A DNA stretch of 64,000 nucleotides, from positions 240,064-304,063 of the forward strand of contig JANWUX010000002.1 of NCBI GenBank assembly GCA_025057905.1, given 5' to 3'. The stretch is from Patescibacteria group bacterium. Lineage in GTDB: Bacteria; Patescibacteriota; Microgenomatia; UBA1406; GWC2-37-13. Of the stretch, positions 24,285 to 36,225 are shown in pieces. The notes beneath the pieces were generated by a model. The model did not search any database, was not told where the DNA came from, and worked only from the letters and a program-made list of their open reading frames with translations. Position 1 is the first letter of the stretch; every line of letters starts with the position of its first letter. Made by a program: the position numbers and the translations under genes.

Positions 24285-24737
24285 AGATCGGTTAAGTAAT
24301 CTGTAGGCGAGACCACAAGCGACCGCGTCAGCTTGATCATCTTGCCTTACATTAACTTTAAATTCAAGACGAATGATTTTTTGGATTGATTTTTTATCAG
24401 CCCGTCCAAAGCCACAGAGAGCCTGTTTGATTTGAAGTGGTGTGAGAAACTCAACTTTTATACCCTTCTGGGCCGCAAGAAGAAGAACAGCGCCTTGAAC
24501 CTGGCTGACAGAGATGATGGTTTTTTTATTCTTAAAAAGGAAAAGACTTTCCATTACTAGTACTTCTGGTTCATATTCTTGGATTATTTTTTCAAGACGT
24601 CTGTAGACAGTTCTTATTCTTTCTTCAAGTTTGTTTTTTTTATGCGTCTCTATCAAAGAAGAAAAAACCAGTTTATCTTCATTAATCAAAGCAATCCCAG
24701 TTCTTTCTAGGCCAGAGTCAATTGCCAGAATTTTCAT
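24249..24737 (-). CDS. ruvC: Holliday junction resolvase RuvC
   Basis: Cuts Holliday junctions together with RuvAB. The start at ATG 24737 gives M-K-I-L-A-I-D-S-G-L-E-R-T-G; Asp7 is the first catalytic acid. E in V-M-E-S-L-F (about 70) and the D-D-Q-A-D-A pair near 140 complete the metal site, and G-F-G-R-A-D-K-K-S is the conserved basic motif. The usual I-D-P-G is I-D-S-G. The protein is 162 residues, normal. The gene starts only 16 bases after the processing stem of 23S rRNA on the same strand, so it may be read through from the rRNA promoter. ruvAB are separate at 31.7-33.3 kb. Confidence 0.92.
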   Translation of the reverse strand: MKILAIDSGLERTGIALINEDKLVFSSLIETHKKNKLEERIRTVYRRLEKIIQEYEPEVLVMESLFLFKNKKTIISVSQVQGAVLLLAAQKGIKVEFLTPLQIKQALCGFGRADKKSIQKIIRLEFKVNVRQDDQADAVACGLAYRLLNRSLVGAKSSNLLS

Positions 24738-24759
24738 CGAAGATTTTGATAACAGAAAT

Positions 24760-27697
<2,938 letters not shown>

Positions 27698-27743
27698 ACT
27701 TCTATCATCAAAATCTCTTCTTTCCCGAGCTTTAAATGTGCCG

Positions 27744-27817
27744 TGGACTCGACCGGACTCGAACCGGTGACCTTCGCATTGCAAATGCGACGTTCTGGCC
27801 AACTGAACTACGAGCCC
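27744..27817 (-). tRNA. tRNA-Ala (anticodon TGC)
   Basis: A 74-base cloverleaf: acceptor GGGCTCG/CGAGTCC, discriminator A, anticodon stem TCGCA/TGCGA with loop TTTGCAA, T-loop TTCGAGT. tRNA-Ala(UGC) normally sits in the 16S-23S spacer; here it precedes the 23S gene by about 45 bases although no 16S is linked, which looks like a remnant of a split rRNA operon. Confidence 0.96.
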
Positions 27818-27933
27818 AGTTATTTTTACTTTCAAAAGTAGAACTTTGGCTTGTTAGGAGAGCAATAATGTCTCCAATAGCCCTTAATCAGGAAAGTTTT
27901 CTTCAATTAGCAATCAAATTTTGTTATGTCAAA

Positions 27934-27962
27934 ATAGTAGCAAAAGAAGAATTTTTTGTCAA
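27934..27962 (-). promoter_or_regulatory. Strong sigma-70-type promoter of tRNA-Ala/23S rRNA
   Basis: Minus strand: perfect -35 box TTGACA (27957-27962), a 17-base spacer, and -10 box TACTAT (27934-27939). Transcription would start near 27927, about 110 bases before tRNA-Ala. It is the best consensus promoter seen in the window, as expected for rRNA. Confidence 0.75.
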
Positions 27963-27992
27963 GGATTTATGAAATCTCGTTTACTTCAAAAC

Positions 27993-29216
27993 TTACCCGG
28001 TGATCTCGTTCTCGATTTCAAGTAGGCGGTTGTACTTGGCGACATTTTCACCATGAACTGGTGGACCAAAAGAGACTAGTTCGGCATTTAGAGCTACTCC
28101 TAAGTCAGCTAAGTAGCTTTCGTTGGTTTCATTAAGATCTGAGCTAATGATGTAAGTAACATTGTTCTCTCTTAAAAAATTGATCATCAGCATTGTCTCA
28201 GTAACGGTGCCAATCTGATTTGGTCTAATGATTACTGAGTTGAATAAGTTTTTGTTTATGTGCTTCTCAAGAATAGACTTAACTGAGCCGATTTTATCAT
28301 CAACGGCAAGGTAAGTTTCCTTGTTTAGGACTTGATACAATTTATTCCAGTTTTTGTCATCATTATTGGCAAAACTATCAATCAGTACCAGAATCGAGTA
28401 TCGGTCAATGATTTCTTCTTTCAGAAACTTGTAGTAATCATCCGGTGTAATTGAGTCTTTGTCTTTGATTTGATAGCGAGATTCTTTGAAAAAATCATTA
28501 GCACCAAAGTCAATGCTTAGAAAAACATCCCGCCCAAGAATAAGATGCTTTTTTTCAATCGAGTTTTTAAAAGCTCTCAAAACATCAGTGTTGTGGAAGA
28601 ATTGAAATTTATAGACATGTCTTATCTGATGGTATAAATCTACCCCAAGCTCATAGGCTGTGGAATACGAATAAGATGAAGATGGAATTATTTGGAACTT
28701 CCTAAAATTGAGGTCAACTTGTCCATGCCGACCGCCTCTTAAGAGAGAAAAGATTGGTGAGGGAAAAAACTCAATTTCTATCTTTTTTTTTGTTATCTTT
28801 TGATAAAGCTGGTTCAAGTATGCGTAAAGAGGCAGATTTTCATTTAATGCGGCGGCTTTGGCAACGAGGATGGAGATGGTCATTAATGTGTTAACACCAA
28901 GTCGGCTCCGGTTTTTTGTTGAGTCAGCCTTAATTAACCAATTATCAATCTCAACTTGTTTGCTTGGATCGACGCCTTTGAGTTTGGGTCCGATAAGATG
29001 GTTGATATAATAAACCGCTGTCCTGACGCCTTGTCCAGAAAATCTTTCTGGTTCGTCATCTTTAAGTTCAAAATTCTGGTAGTCATAAAGCCTTTCAAAA
29101 GAAGAAAAGCTAGTTTCAGCAGTTTTATCGTCATCCAGTATGATTTTTCCTTGAATGGTCGGGTAGCCTCGAGAATTGATTATCTCCCGAGCGATGATCT
29201 TTTTGATTCTAGCCAT
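27993..29216 (-). CDS. Divergent enolase homologue with altered active site
   Basis: A 407-residue protein (ATG 29216) alignable with enolase end to end: I-I-N-S-R-G-Y-P-T at the N-terminus, Q-G-V near 60, N-Q-I-G-T-V-T-E-T near 325, V-A-K-Y-N-R-L-L-E-I-E at the C-terminus. Key residues differ. The mobile loop (S-G-A-S-T-G) is gone. G-G-x-H-A is R-G-G-R-H-G. The Q-E-F acid is R-K-F. G-D-E-G-G with the general acid is missing. The lysine base before N-Q-I-G is R-P. H-R-S-G-E-T is S-D-L-N-E-T. One metal Glu is Asp; the two metal Asp remain. It is either a highly diverged enolase or an enolase-fold protein with another job. It follows ppsA by 11 bases. Confidence 0.8.
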   Translation of the reverse strand: MARIKKIIAREIINSRGYPTIQGKIILDDDKTAETSFSSFERLYDYQNFELKDDEPERFSGQGVRTAVYYINHLIGPKLKGVDPSKQVEIDNWLIKADSTKNRSRLGVNTLMTISILVAKAAALNENLPLYAYLNQLYQKITKKKIEIEFFPSPIFSLLRGGRHGQVDLNFRKFQIIPSSSYSYSTAYELGVDLYHQIRHVYKFQFFHNTDVLRAFKNSIEKKHLILGRDVFLSIDFGANDFFKESRYQIKDKDSITPDDYYKFLKEEIIDRYSILVLIDSFANNDDKNWNKLYQVLNKETYLAVDDKIGSVKSILEKHINKNLFNSVIIRPNQIGTVTETMLMINFLRENNVTYIISSDLNETNESYLADLGVALNAELVSFGPPVHGENVAKYNRLLEIENEITG

Positions 29217-29227
29217 AATATACAAAT

Positions 29228-31558
29228 TTAGTGAGGATTTTTCTTCTCAAGTAGTTTTTTTTCCGCCTCAAAGATAAACTCTCGGGTTCGCTCAATAGCG
29301 TCGGGAGAGACAGAGATGCTTGTTATTCCCGCCCTAACCAATCTCTCGATTATCTCTGGATAGTCAGACGGAGCCTGACCGCAGATGGAGGAAGTAACAC
29401 CGTACTTCTTGCAGGTTTTTATGACATACTCGATCACCGAAAGAACAATTGGTGTTCTCTCGTCGTAAATTGAGGTGACTGCCTCATTGTCTCTATCTAC
29501 TCCCAAGATCAGCATCGTCAGATCATTAGTACCGATTGAGACCCCATCAACGCCAATTTTCAAAAATTCTTCTATGTTGAGAGCAATCGAAGGCACTTCG
29601 ACCATTATCCAGAATTTAAATTCTGGGTAGCGGAATAGCCCAGCCTTTTCAACGATTGATTTTACTTTGATCAATTCCCAATTAGTCCGGATGAAGGGAA
29701 TCATTAAATGAAGATTCCGGAAGCCGTCTTCCCAAATTTTTCTAATAGCGTTCAGTTCAAGCTCAAAAACTTCAGGATTACTGATGTAACGAAAAGCTCC
29801 GCGAAAACCAAGCATTGGATTTTCTTCCATCGGTTCAAACTCTTTCCCTCCGAGTAAATTACGGTACTCGTTTGTTTTGAAATCAGTTGCCCGATAAATT
29901 ACCGGTCGGGGTGAAAAGGCCGCAACAAATTTTCTTAGCTCTTTTTTAAGATGATTGACGAACAAATTTTCATTTTTCTCTTTTATGAACTCTTTTGGGT
30001 GTATTCCCAAATCAGCGATAACAAATTCGGCTCTCAAGAGGCCAACACCATCGACATGTTTTCTTACTACCTCTTTAATTTGATCTGGTTCACCAAGATT
30101 GACATAAACTTTGGTCGCGGTGATTAACTTTTTGTTTGATGAAGTTTTTTTTGATGATGTGGGTAAAACTTTCCCAAGAAAGATCTCACCTGTATTACCA
30201 TTTACGGTTATGAGAGACTCAGATTTTATCACTTTGGTAGCTCCTTCTGCCCCGACAACCGCCGGTACACCAAGTTCTCGAGAGACAATGGCAGCGTGAG
30301 AGGTTCGACCACCTCTTTCGGTGACGATGGCGGCCGCTTTTCTCATCGCCGGGACATAGTCAGGATTAGTAGCAGGCGCCACTAGAACATCACCATTTTT
30401 TACTTTTTCAATATCTCTAGGTGAGAGAATTATCTTGGCGTATCCAAAAGCTATTCCCGGTGAGGCAGGCAAGCCAGTAAGAAGAGGTTTTTCGGTCAAA
30501 AATAGTTTTTTCCCGGTATCATTTTTAGCATCTTTAAGAGTTGTGACCGGTCTTGATTGAACAATGTAGATCTGGTCATCTTCAATTGCCCATTCAATGT
30601 CCTGGGGGAAGTAATAGAACTTTTCAATCTCTAAGACTAGAAGAGAGAGTTTTATAATTTCTTCATTGGTCAGTTTCTGTTTTTTCCCCTCCTCTTTTTT
30701 AAGAGAAACTTCTTTATTTTCGACATTGGCTTTGGTGAGTTTCTTTGGTTGATAATTGATTTCTTTTTTTAAAATGACAAAACTTCGCTTGTCGATCTCG
30801 TAATGATCAGGGGTGACTTTTCCTTGAACGATGTACTCTCCAAGGCCAAAAATTGCTTCAATGACGATTTTATTTTTGTTGTTGGTGACGGGATCGATCG
30901 AAAAGGCGATGCCTGATTTTTCAGACTCAATCATTTTTTGGACGATAACCGCTAAACCCACCTGATCATGATCAAAACCGTGATGGTGACGGTAGTAAAT
31001 GGCCCTTTCTGTAAACAAAGAAGCAAAGCAATCTTTGACTCTTTTGAGAAGATGATTCTCACCTCTGACATTTAGATAAGTCTCTTGCTGGCCAGCAAAA
31101 GAGGCACTGGGTAAATCCTCGGCTGTCGCTGAGGATCTAATGGCAACTAAAGGTAATTTGTAAAGAGACCTTATCTTCATTATTTTTTTAATAATGGATT
31201 TTTTTTCACTTTTATACCATTGAGCTTCTTTCCAGGACAGAGTTTCATAAAAATGAAGAATTTTTTTTGCCAGATTCAATGGGAGATTAGTTTTTAGAAT
31301 TAAATCCTGAATGTTCTTTGAAGCCTGCTGAAGTTCATTTGGATTATCGTAATTGACCGTTTTTAGAATTTGAATAATTTTTTTTCTGATTCCTCCAGCC
31401 TCAAGAAACTCAAAATAAGCGTTAGCCGTGATAATGAAGCCGTAGGGGATAGGAAATTTGGCATTAATCATCTCTCCCAGATTTGCGCCTTTTCCCCCAA
31501 CCCAAGAAATATCGTCTTTATCAACTTCTTCAAACCAAACAACTGATTTCTTCCCCAT
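29228..31558 (-). CDS. ppsA: Phosphoenolpyruvate synthase
   Basis: Converts pyruvate and ATP to PEP, AMP and phosphate. The 776-residue protein has the N-terminal ATP-binding domain with A-I-R-S-S-A-T-A-E-D, the swivelling domain with G-G-R-T-S-H-A-A-I-V-S-R-E (phospho-His near 410) and the C-terminal PEP/pyruvate TIM barrel with G-T-N-D-L-T, G-V-D-R-D and S-I-C-G-Q-A-P. All catalytic residues are present and length is normal. It shares a transcript with the enolase homologue downstream, a PEP-centred pair. The promoter places the transcription start on the ATG. Confidence 0.95.
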   Translation of the reverse strand: MGKKSVVWFEEVDKDDISWVGGKGANLGEMINAKFPIPYGFIITANAYFEFLEAGGIRKKIIQILKTVNYDNPNELQQASKNIQDLILKTNLPLNLAKKILHFYETLSWKEAQWYKSEKKSIIKKIMKIRSLYKLPLVAIRSSATAEDLPSASFAGQQETYLNVRGENHLLKRVKDCFASLFTERAIYYRHHHGFDHDQVGLAVIVQKMIESEKSGIAFSIDPVTNNKNKIVIEAIFGLGEYIVQGKVTPDHYEIDKRSFVILKKEINYQPKKLTKANVENKEVSLKKEEGKKQKLTNEEIIKLSLLVLEIEKFYYFPQDIEWAIEDDQIYIVQSRPVTTLKDAKNDTGKKLFLTEKPLLTGLPASPGIAFGYAKIILSPRDIEKVKNGDVLVAPATNPDYVPAMRKAAAIVTERGGRTSHAAIVSRELGVPAVVGAEGATKVIKSESLITVNGNTGEIFLGKVLPTSSKKTSSNKKLITATKVYVNLGEPDQIKEVVRKHVDGVGLLRAEFVIADLGIHPKEFIKEKNENLFVNHLKKELRKFVAAFSPRPVIYRATDFKTNEYRNLLGGKEFEPMEENPMLGFRGAFRYISNPEVFELELNAIRKIWEDGFRNLHLMIPFIRTNWELIKVKSIVEKAGLFRYPEFKFWIMVEVPSIALNIEEFLKIGVDGVSIGTNDLTMLILGVDRDNEAVTSIYDERTPIVLSVIEYVIKTCKKYGVTSSICGQAPSDYPEIIERLVRAGITSISVSPDAIERTREFIFEAEKKLLEKKNPH

Positions 31559-31564
31559 GTTTTC

Positions 31565-31593
31565 ATGATAGAAAAAATGTCAATTAAAGTCAA
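31565..31593 (-). promoter_or_regulatory. Promoter for leaderless ppsA mRNA
   Basis: Minus strand -35 TTGACT (31588-31593), 17-base spacer, -10 TATCAT (31565-31570), then exactly 6 bases to the ATG at 31558. Transcription should start on the A of the start codon. Confidence 0.65.
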
Positions 31594-31705
31594 TTTTTTT
31601 AAATTGTATTTGTTGAGAACAAATCTCATTGTCAATTTTGTGTTAAAATTCTGATTCTTTTTCAATTGGTTTATTAATACGAGGAAAGATCGACTTTGTC
31701 TTAGG

Positions 31706-31711
31706 TATAAT
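31706..31711 (+). promoter_or_regulatory. -10 box of ruvA (leaderless)
   Basis: Perfect TATAAT followed by six Ts and the ruvA ATG at 31718. No clear -35 element at 16-18 bases upstream. The 6-base distance equals that of ppsA, which it faces divergently. Confidence 0.55.
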
Positions 31712-31717
31712 TTTTTT

Positions 31718-32302
31718 ATGATTGGCAAGATAAGAGGCCTTCTCATCGAGGTGACGGGAAATATCGGTTTGATTGAGACTTTCCCTGGTGTTTGTTTTGA
31801 AGTTTACCTAACTCCACGGCTTCTCAGTCGTCATCAACTTAACTCAACAGTTGAGATTTACACTTACCTTCATCTCAAGGAAGATCAAATCAATCTCTTT
31901 GGCTTCGAAAGTCGGCAAGATTTTGACTTTTTTAAAAACTTGATTAGGATTTCCGGTATCGGACCAAAAACCGCCTTTAACATACTGTCATTTTATGGCT
32001 CTGAAAAATTAAAAGAGATCATTAAAAATAATGATATTGAAACTCTTGGCCTGGTGCCGGGTTTATCAAAGAAAACCGCGATGAAAATAATCATCGAGCT
32101 TAGTTCAAAATTAAGAAGCGCGCCGAAGGTTAATCATTTAATTCTTTCCGAGGAAGATCAACTTGTCGTTGAGGCTCTTGTCTCTCTTGGTTTTCAATCC
32201 AAACAAGTAAGATCAATTGTTGCAAGACTACCTCGGGATCTAACTCTTGAGGAAAAGATAAAGGAAGCCCTTAAAATTAAAGATAAAGAGTCAACGAGTT
32301 AA
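31718..32302 (+). CDS. ruvA: Holliday junction branch migration protein RuvA
   Basis: A 194-residue DNA-binding subunit that tetramerises on Holliday junctions and recruits RuvB. It starts M-I-G-K-I-R-G-L-L, then an OB-fold ending in L-F-G-F (about 65), two helix-hairpin-helix motifs with S-G-I-G-P-K-T-A and V-P-G-L-S-K-K-T-A, and a C-terminal three-helix domain (about 148-194) with V-V-E-A-L-V-S-L-G-F. Length is normal. It is followed by ruvB after 5 bases. Confidence 0.96.
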   Translation: MIGKIRGLLIEVTGNIGLIETFPGVCFEVYLTPRLLSRHQLNSTVEIYTYLHLKEDQINLFGFESRQDFDFFKNLIRISGIGPKTAFNILSFYGSEKLKEIIKNNDIETLGLVPGLSKKTAMKIIIELSSKLRSAPKVNHLILSEEDQLVVEALVSLGFQSKQVRSIVARLPRDLTLEEKIKEALKIKDKESTS

Positions 32303-32307
32303 TTCCT

Positions 32308-33270
32308 ATGAAGCCTCAAAACGAGGAAACCCTCAGGCCAAAAAGACTCAGCGATTACATTGGCCAAAAAAAAATTGTTAAAACCCTATCAGTCTTTATC
32401 GAAGCGGTCAAAAAGAGAGGTTATTCTAGCGAACACCTTCTCTTTTATGGACCACCGGGAATTGGAAAAACAACACTTTCTTACGTTGTTGCTAACGAGT
32501 TAAGTGGCCAATTGAGGATTACTTCTGGGGCAACAATTACCAAAACTGGTGACCTGGCGGCAATTCTCTCAAATCTTAAAGACAATGATGTTCTTTTTAT
32601 CGACGAAATTCACCGTCTGCCAAAATCTGTTGAGGAGATGCTTTATCCAGTTTTGGAAGATTACTACCTGGATATAATCATCGGCAAAGGGCCATCAGCA
32701 AGAGCTGTCAGACTTAACGTCCCCAGGATAACGATTATTGGGGCGACAACTAAGCTAGCTTTACTCTCAGCCCCCCTCAGAGAAAGATTTGGTCTTATTT
32801 TGAGACTTGATTATTATCAAATCGAAGATTTAAAAGAGATCGTCAAGCGGTCAGCAAAAATTCTAGAAATTTCCATCACTGACGACGCTGCCTATGAAAT
32901 CGCTCTTCGCTCTCGAAGAACGCCCAGAATTGCCAACAGAATTCTTCGGCGTGCTCGCGATATTCTTGAAGTTGAAAAAAGCTACTCAAAAATTGACAAA
33001 AATCTACTTGAAAAACTTTTCTCACTTCTTGAGATCGACGAACTAGGTTTAATGGATATAGATAAAAAGTACCTTCGAATTCTATCAGAGAAGTTTAACA
33101 ATCAGCCGGTAGGTGTTGAAACGATAGCTTCCGCGCTTTCTGAAGATGTCAAAACAATTGAGGACTTCATTGAGCCCTACCTTTTTCAAATCGGCTTTGT
33201 CAAGAAAACTGCTCGAGGTCGTCAGATTACTCAAAAAGCTCTTAAACATCTTCGGGTAACTCTTTTCTGA
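32308..33270 (+). CDS. ruvB: Holliday junction branch migration ATPase RuvB
   Basis: A 320-residue AAA+ motor that drives branch migration. It begins with R-P-K-R-L-S-D-Y-I-G-Q, then Walker A G-P-P-G-I-G-K-T-T (about 49-57), Walker B D-E-I-H-R-L, sensor 1 G-A-T-T, L-R-E-R-F-G and the sensor 2 region R-T-P-R-I-A-N-R. The C-terminal winged helix has G-V-E-T-I-A and R-G-R-Q-I-T. It is complete, slightly shorter than E. coli RuvB (336). Its stop codon touches the 3' end of the opposite-strand tRNA-Thr gene. Confidence 0.96.
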   Translation: MKPQNEETLRPKRLSDYIGQKKIVKTLSVFIEAVKKRGYSSEHLLFYGPPGIGKTTLSYVVANELSGQLRITSGATITKTGDLAAILSNLKDNDVLFIDEIHRLPKSVEEMLYPVLEDYYLDIIIGKGPSARAVRLNVPRITIIGATTKLALLSAPLRERFGLILRLDYYQIEDLKEIVKRSAKILEISITDDAAYEIALRSRRTPRIANRILRRARDILEVEKSYSKIDKNLLEKLFSLLEIDELGLMDIDKKYLRILSEKFNNQPVGVETIASALSEDVKTIEDFIEPYLFQIGFVKKTARGRQITQKALKHLRVTLF

Positions 33271-33341
33271 GCCGCCCAGAGGATTTGAACCTCCAACCGT
33301 TCGCTTACAAAGCGACTGCTCTGCCGTTGAGCTAGGGCGGC
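33270..33341 (-). tRNA. tRNA-Thr (anticodon TGT)
   Basis: A 72-base cloverleaf: acceptor GCCGCCC/GGGCGGC, discriminator T, D-arm GCTC/GAGC, anticodon loop TTTGTAA, T-arm GGAGG/CCTCT with loop TTCAAAT. Anticodon TGT decodes ACN. The discriminator base overlaps the last base of ruvB on the other strand. Confidence 0.95.
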
Positions 33342-33346
33342 TAAAG

Positions 33347-33431
33347 TGCCGGGAGAGGGACTCGAACCCTCACGGTCTATTCGACCACAGGATTTTAAGT
33401 CCTGCTTGTCTGCCAATTCCAACATCCCGGC
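33347..33431 (-). tRNA. tRNA-Leu (anticodon TAA)
   Basis: An 85-base class II tRNA: acceptor GCCGGGA/TCCCGGC, discriminator A, anticodon stem CAGGA/TCCTG with loop CTTAAAA, long variable arm, T-loop TTCGAGT. Anticodon TAA reads UUA and UUG. It lies 5 bases upstream of tRNA-Thr(TGT) and is probably cotranscribed with it. Confidence 0.96.
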
Positions 33432-33468
33432 TTTTTTATAAAAAAATTATACTCAAAAACTAATTATT

Positions 33469-35150
33469 TTAAGAATTTAAAATTCTTATCCTCATCAAGA
33501 ACTCAGTAGTTTTTGGATATTTTTTAGGCTCATTTCTTGCCCGCTTTATATAGTCGGCCAATGATCTAAGTAAGACTAAGTTTTTCCTTATGTGAGTATC
33601 TTCAAATGAATCTGATAACCACTCACGAAAATGTTCTTTAATCTTTTTTAGAGCTTCTTCTGGTGATCGATGTCTAGAACGGATTGTTCTTAATTTTTCT
33701 ATTAACCAGTTATTTCTTCTGATAAAGTCCTCAGTTTTTGCATTAATTGATAGCCTTTGGATTATTGAATCTTCACTAAATTTAGACTCTTGAAAAACTA
33801 AATTAACTGCCTCAATAATGATGTTTCTTTCTTGATTAAATCTGATTAATGCAAGTAATTTATTCTTATAGATTAACCTTTCAAGATTTGACACTTCATT
33901 TTAGGAAACTGTTTTCTGAAAAGCTCAATAACATCATTAAGATACTCCCAAGGATTATTAACTCTAACTTTAAATCCTAATTCGTCAAAAAATCTGACAA
34001 GATCAGCTAAAGACAAAGAAAAATAAAAAGAATTTCCTTGATAGTTTTTTCTTTTCTCGGCTAGAAATTGTCTAAATTTTTGATAATTAAAAGGTAGATC
34101 ATATTTTTCAAAGAGATTTTCTAGATCCCTTTCAAAATCTTTAAAATTAGGTTTCACTTTAAAATTATTTCCCAATTCTCTTAACAGAAAAAAAACTCTA
34201 GGCTTTACTTCTTCTACTTTGTAATAGGTAGAGGTATTTTCTTTTTTTTAAATTTTCAAGTCTTATTCTTGAGTCGTATCCCTGTTTTCTTGCTCTATCA
34301 CTTGTATAGATTCTAATATCAGAACAGAATTTAAAGTTAGTTATTTCACTTAGAGAGAATGACAATTGAAAATCTTCTGAAATTTCTAGATGAGGTATCC
34401 CTCCGACCTTTTTATAAGCACCAACTTTAGCTACTATCTGAGGTGCGCCAACCTCGATTTGAGTGTTCAAGAGTGTATTCAACCATTGGCCAAATTCAAC
34501 TTGATATTGATATTGAAAGGTGCTAGAGAATAAATTTTCATCGCCTTCTAGAATAAAATAGTTTAGATTCAGGAATAATGTTTCGATTTCACTTCTTAAA
34601 AATTGATTAACAATTTTCTCTACATATCGAGGTTCAACTAAGGTGTCTGCATCAAGAAGAGCGACAATTCCCTCATCTCCTTGGCCATTATTTTTGAATC
34701 TTTCTATAGCTTCGTTTAAACCAATATCTCTAATCATTCCAATATTTTTCTCAATTCCGTCAGTCGATAAATCAATCATATGAATTTTTATTTTTTTTCT
34801 TTGGCTTTTTTTAAAATATCTTTTTGATAGCTGGAAAGTTGTTTTTCTAAATCTTCTGCCAAAAAATCATTATCGCTTTTTAGATATTGACCGACAGACA
34901 AGATGATCTGATTTTCTTGGTAGACGGTTGATTTCAGAAGAGCATCTTCAGGAGAATTATTAACTAAAAAAATAATTTCATAAAGATTAGACGAAACGGA
35001 TTGTTTAGTGAATGATTCAATGAACCTAAAAATATAACCATTACTGAACTCAGCACAGACAGGGACAATTATCGAAAGTTTCATTTCTTTACTAGGTGTT
35101 TCTACAATTAATCCATTTTGGTGAAATTCTCTTTCTTTTGATTGGATCAT
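33469..35150 (-). pseudogene. Glycosyltransferase family 2 gene broken by three frameshifts
   Basis: Four consecutive frames (ending at 34788, 34198, 33873 and 33469) join into one ~560-residue GT2-like protein. Part 1 has K-L-S-I-I-V-P-V, the nucleotide-binding start of GT2. Part 2 has A-L-L-D-A-D-T (D-x-D motif) and I-S-E-D-F near the acceptor site. Parts 3 and 4 form a helical C-terminal region. Part 1 to part 2 needs a -1 shift at an A8 run (minus strand, about 34796-34803). Part 2 to part 3 needs a +1 shift at another A8 run (34242-34249), after which S-T-Y-Y-K-V-E-E-V continues. Part 3 to part 4 needs one extra base at an A4 run (about 33899-33902). It would have transferred a sugar to a surface glycan. 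Probably inactive unless the indels are sequence errors. Confidence 0.75.
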
Positions 35151-35290
35151 TTTTATTAGAATTAATAAATCACAGTTAAGGTAAGTAAGAAAGAAATTAC
35201 ATTTTATATAAAGTTGAAAAAATAAGAAATGAATTTTGTTTTAAAATAAGGATTGAACAGAGGAATTTTTTATTTTTTTTGAATATTAAG

Positions 35291-35364
35291 TGACCCCGAG
35301 GGGATTCGAACCCCTGATTTTCTGGCTGAAAACCAGACGTCCTTGGCCACTAGACGACGGGGCC
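35291..35364 (-). tRNA. tRNA-Glu (anticodon TTC)
   Basis: A 74-base cloverleaf: acceptor GGCCCCG/CGGGGTC with one G-T pair, discriminator A, anticodon stem TCTGG/CCAGA with loop TTTTCAG, T-loop TTCGAAT. Anticodon TTC decodes GAA and GAG. The 140 bases between it and the glycosyltransferase pseudogene are AT-rich and hold nothing recognisable. Confidence 0.96.
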
Positions 35365-35428
35365 ATAACTGGCCTTTTACTTTTAATTATATCAAACATT
35401 CTGTCTCTAAAGAAAATTTTAGAGACAA

Positions 35429-36088
35429 TCACTTCTCGCTTTCTAACTTTCTTTTCAATGACTCTAAAATCTCCTTGGCAACATCTTTTCCACCTAAACC
35501 AAAAGCTAGTCCACCAGCTAAAGAAATCATGGCGACAATTCCGGTGAAGAGGATCTTCACAAGATCTTGAGCGACACCTAGTTGATCGAGAATGATTAAA
35601 ACAGTAAAAAAAGTAATTGTTGACTTGGTGAAAACGGCCAGAGCATTGGCTGATTTTGCGCCTAAAGTTCTGGCGCTATGTTTCACTAAATCTCCTCCCA
35701 GATTTGATGCCACAAGACCAACGAAAGCAATAATCACAGCCACGATCACATTTGGCAAGTAGTACAGGAAGTCATTCAAAACTGATATTGCCCTTGACAA
35801 GCCCCAGATCTCAAGTGTTGGAATCAAGAAAACAACCACCAGCATCCACTTAGCTATCTCAGCCAAAACCTGAGTCCAGATATTTACCTGACCCTTTTGA
35901 ATCAGTTTGGTTTTGTGAAAAAAGTCATCAATCCGAAAAAAATTGAAGATTGTGATCAATAGATGCTTAAAAATAGCTCCAAATATAAACCCCATTGCCA
36001 GCACTAACAGGCCACCAACAAGTTTGGGAACAAAGCTGGCAAGCGAGCGAAAAAAATTTCCAAGGACTAAATTAACAATATCTATCAC
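35429..36088 (-). CDS. Conserved TM-helix / small mechanosensitive channel-like membrane protein
   Basis: A 219-residue integral membrane protein with about five hydrophobic segments (roughly 15-40, 78-98, 105-130, 150-170, 175-205). The last carries G-L-A-F-G-L-G-G-K-D-V-A, the pore-helix-like motif shared by MscS-type channels and the TM_helix repeat family, and ends in a short basic tail without the MscS beta domain. It is probably a pore-forming or scaffold membrane protein; ion-channel activity is inference. The start is GTG at 36088, chosen because a strong Shine-Dalgarno (AGAAAGGGGGTGA) lies just upstream, unlike the leaderless genes nearby. Confidence 0.72.
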   Translation of the reverse strand: MIDIVNLVLGNFFRSLASFVPKLVGGLLVLAMGFIFGAIFKHLLITIFNFFRIDDFFHKTKLIQKGQVNIWTQVLAEIAKWMLVVVFLIPTLEIWGLSRAISVLNDFLYYLPNVIVAVIIAFVGLVASNLGGDLVKHSARTLGAKSANALAVFTKSTITFFTVLIILDQLGVAQDLVKILFTGIVAMISLAGGLAFGLGGKDVAKEILESLKRKLESEK

Positions 36089-36225
36089 TCTCTCTCACCC
36101 CCTTTCTATCTATGGCATGTTCTCAAAAAAACTTAATCAAAGCGGGTCTTTTTTTGGTTGATAATTGATATGATTCCAACTTTCATTTTAGAGTGATTAA
36201 CTCTTGAATTCAATAAGAAAAGATA

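Noticed and set aside
31588..31650. Second -35-like TTGACA further upstream of ppsA
   Set aside because: It has no -10 hexamer at a suitable distance; the TTGACT-17-TATCAT pair is better.
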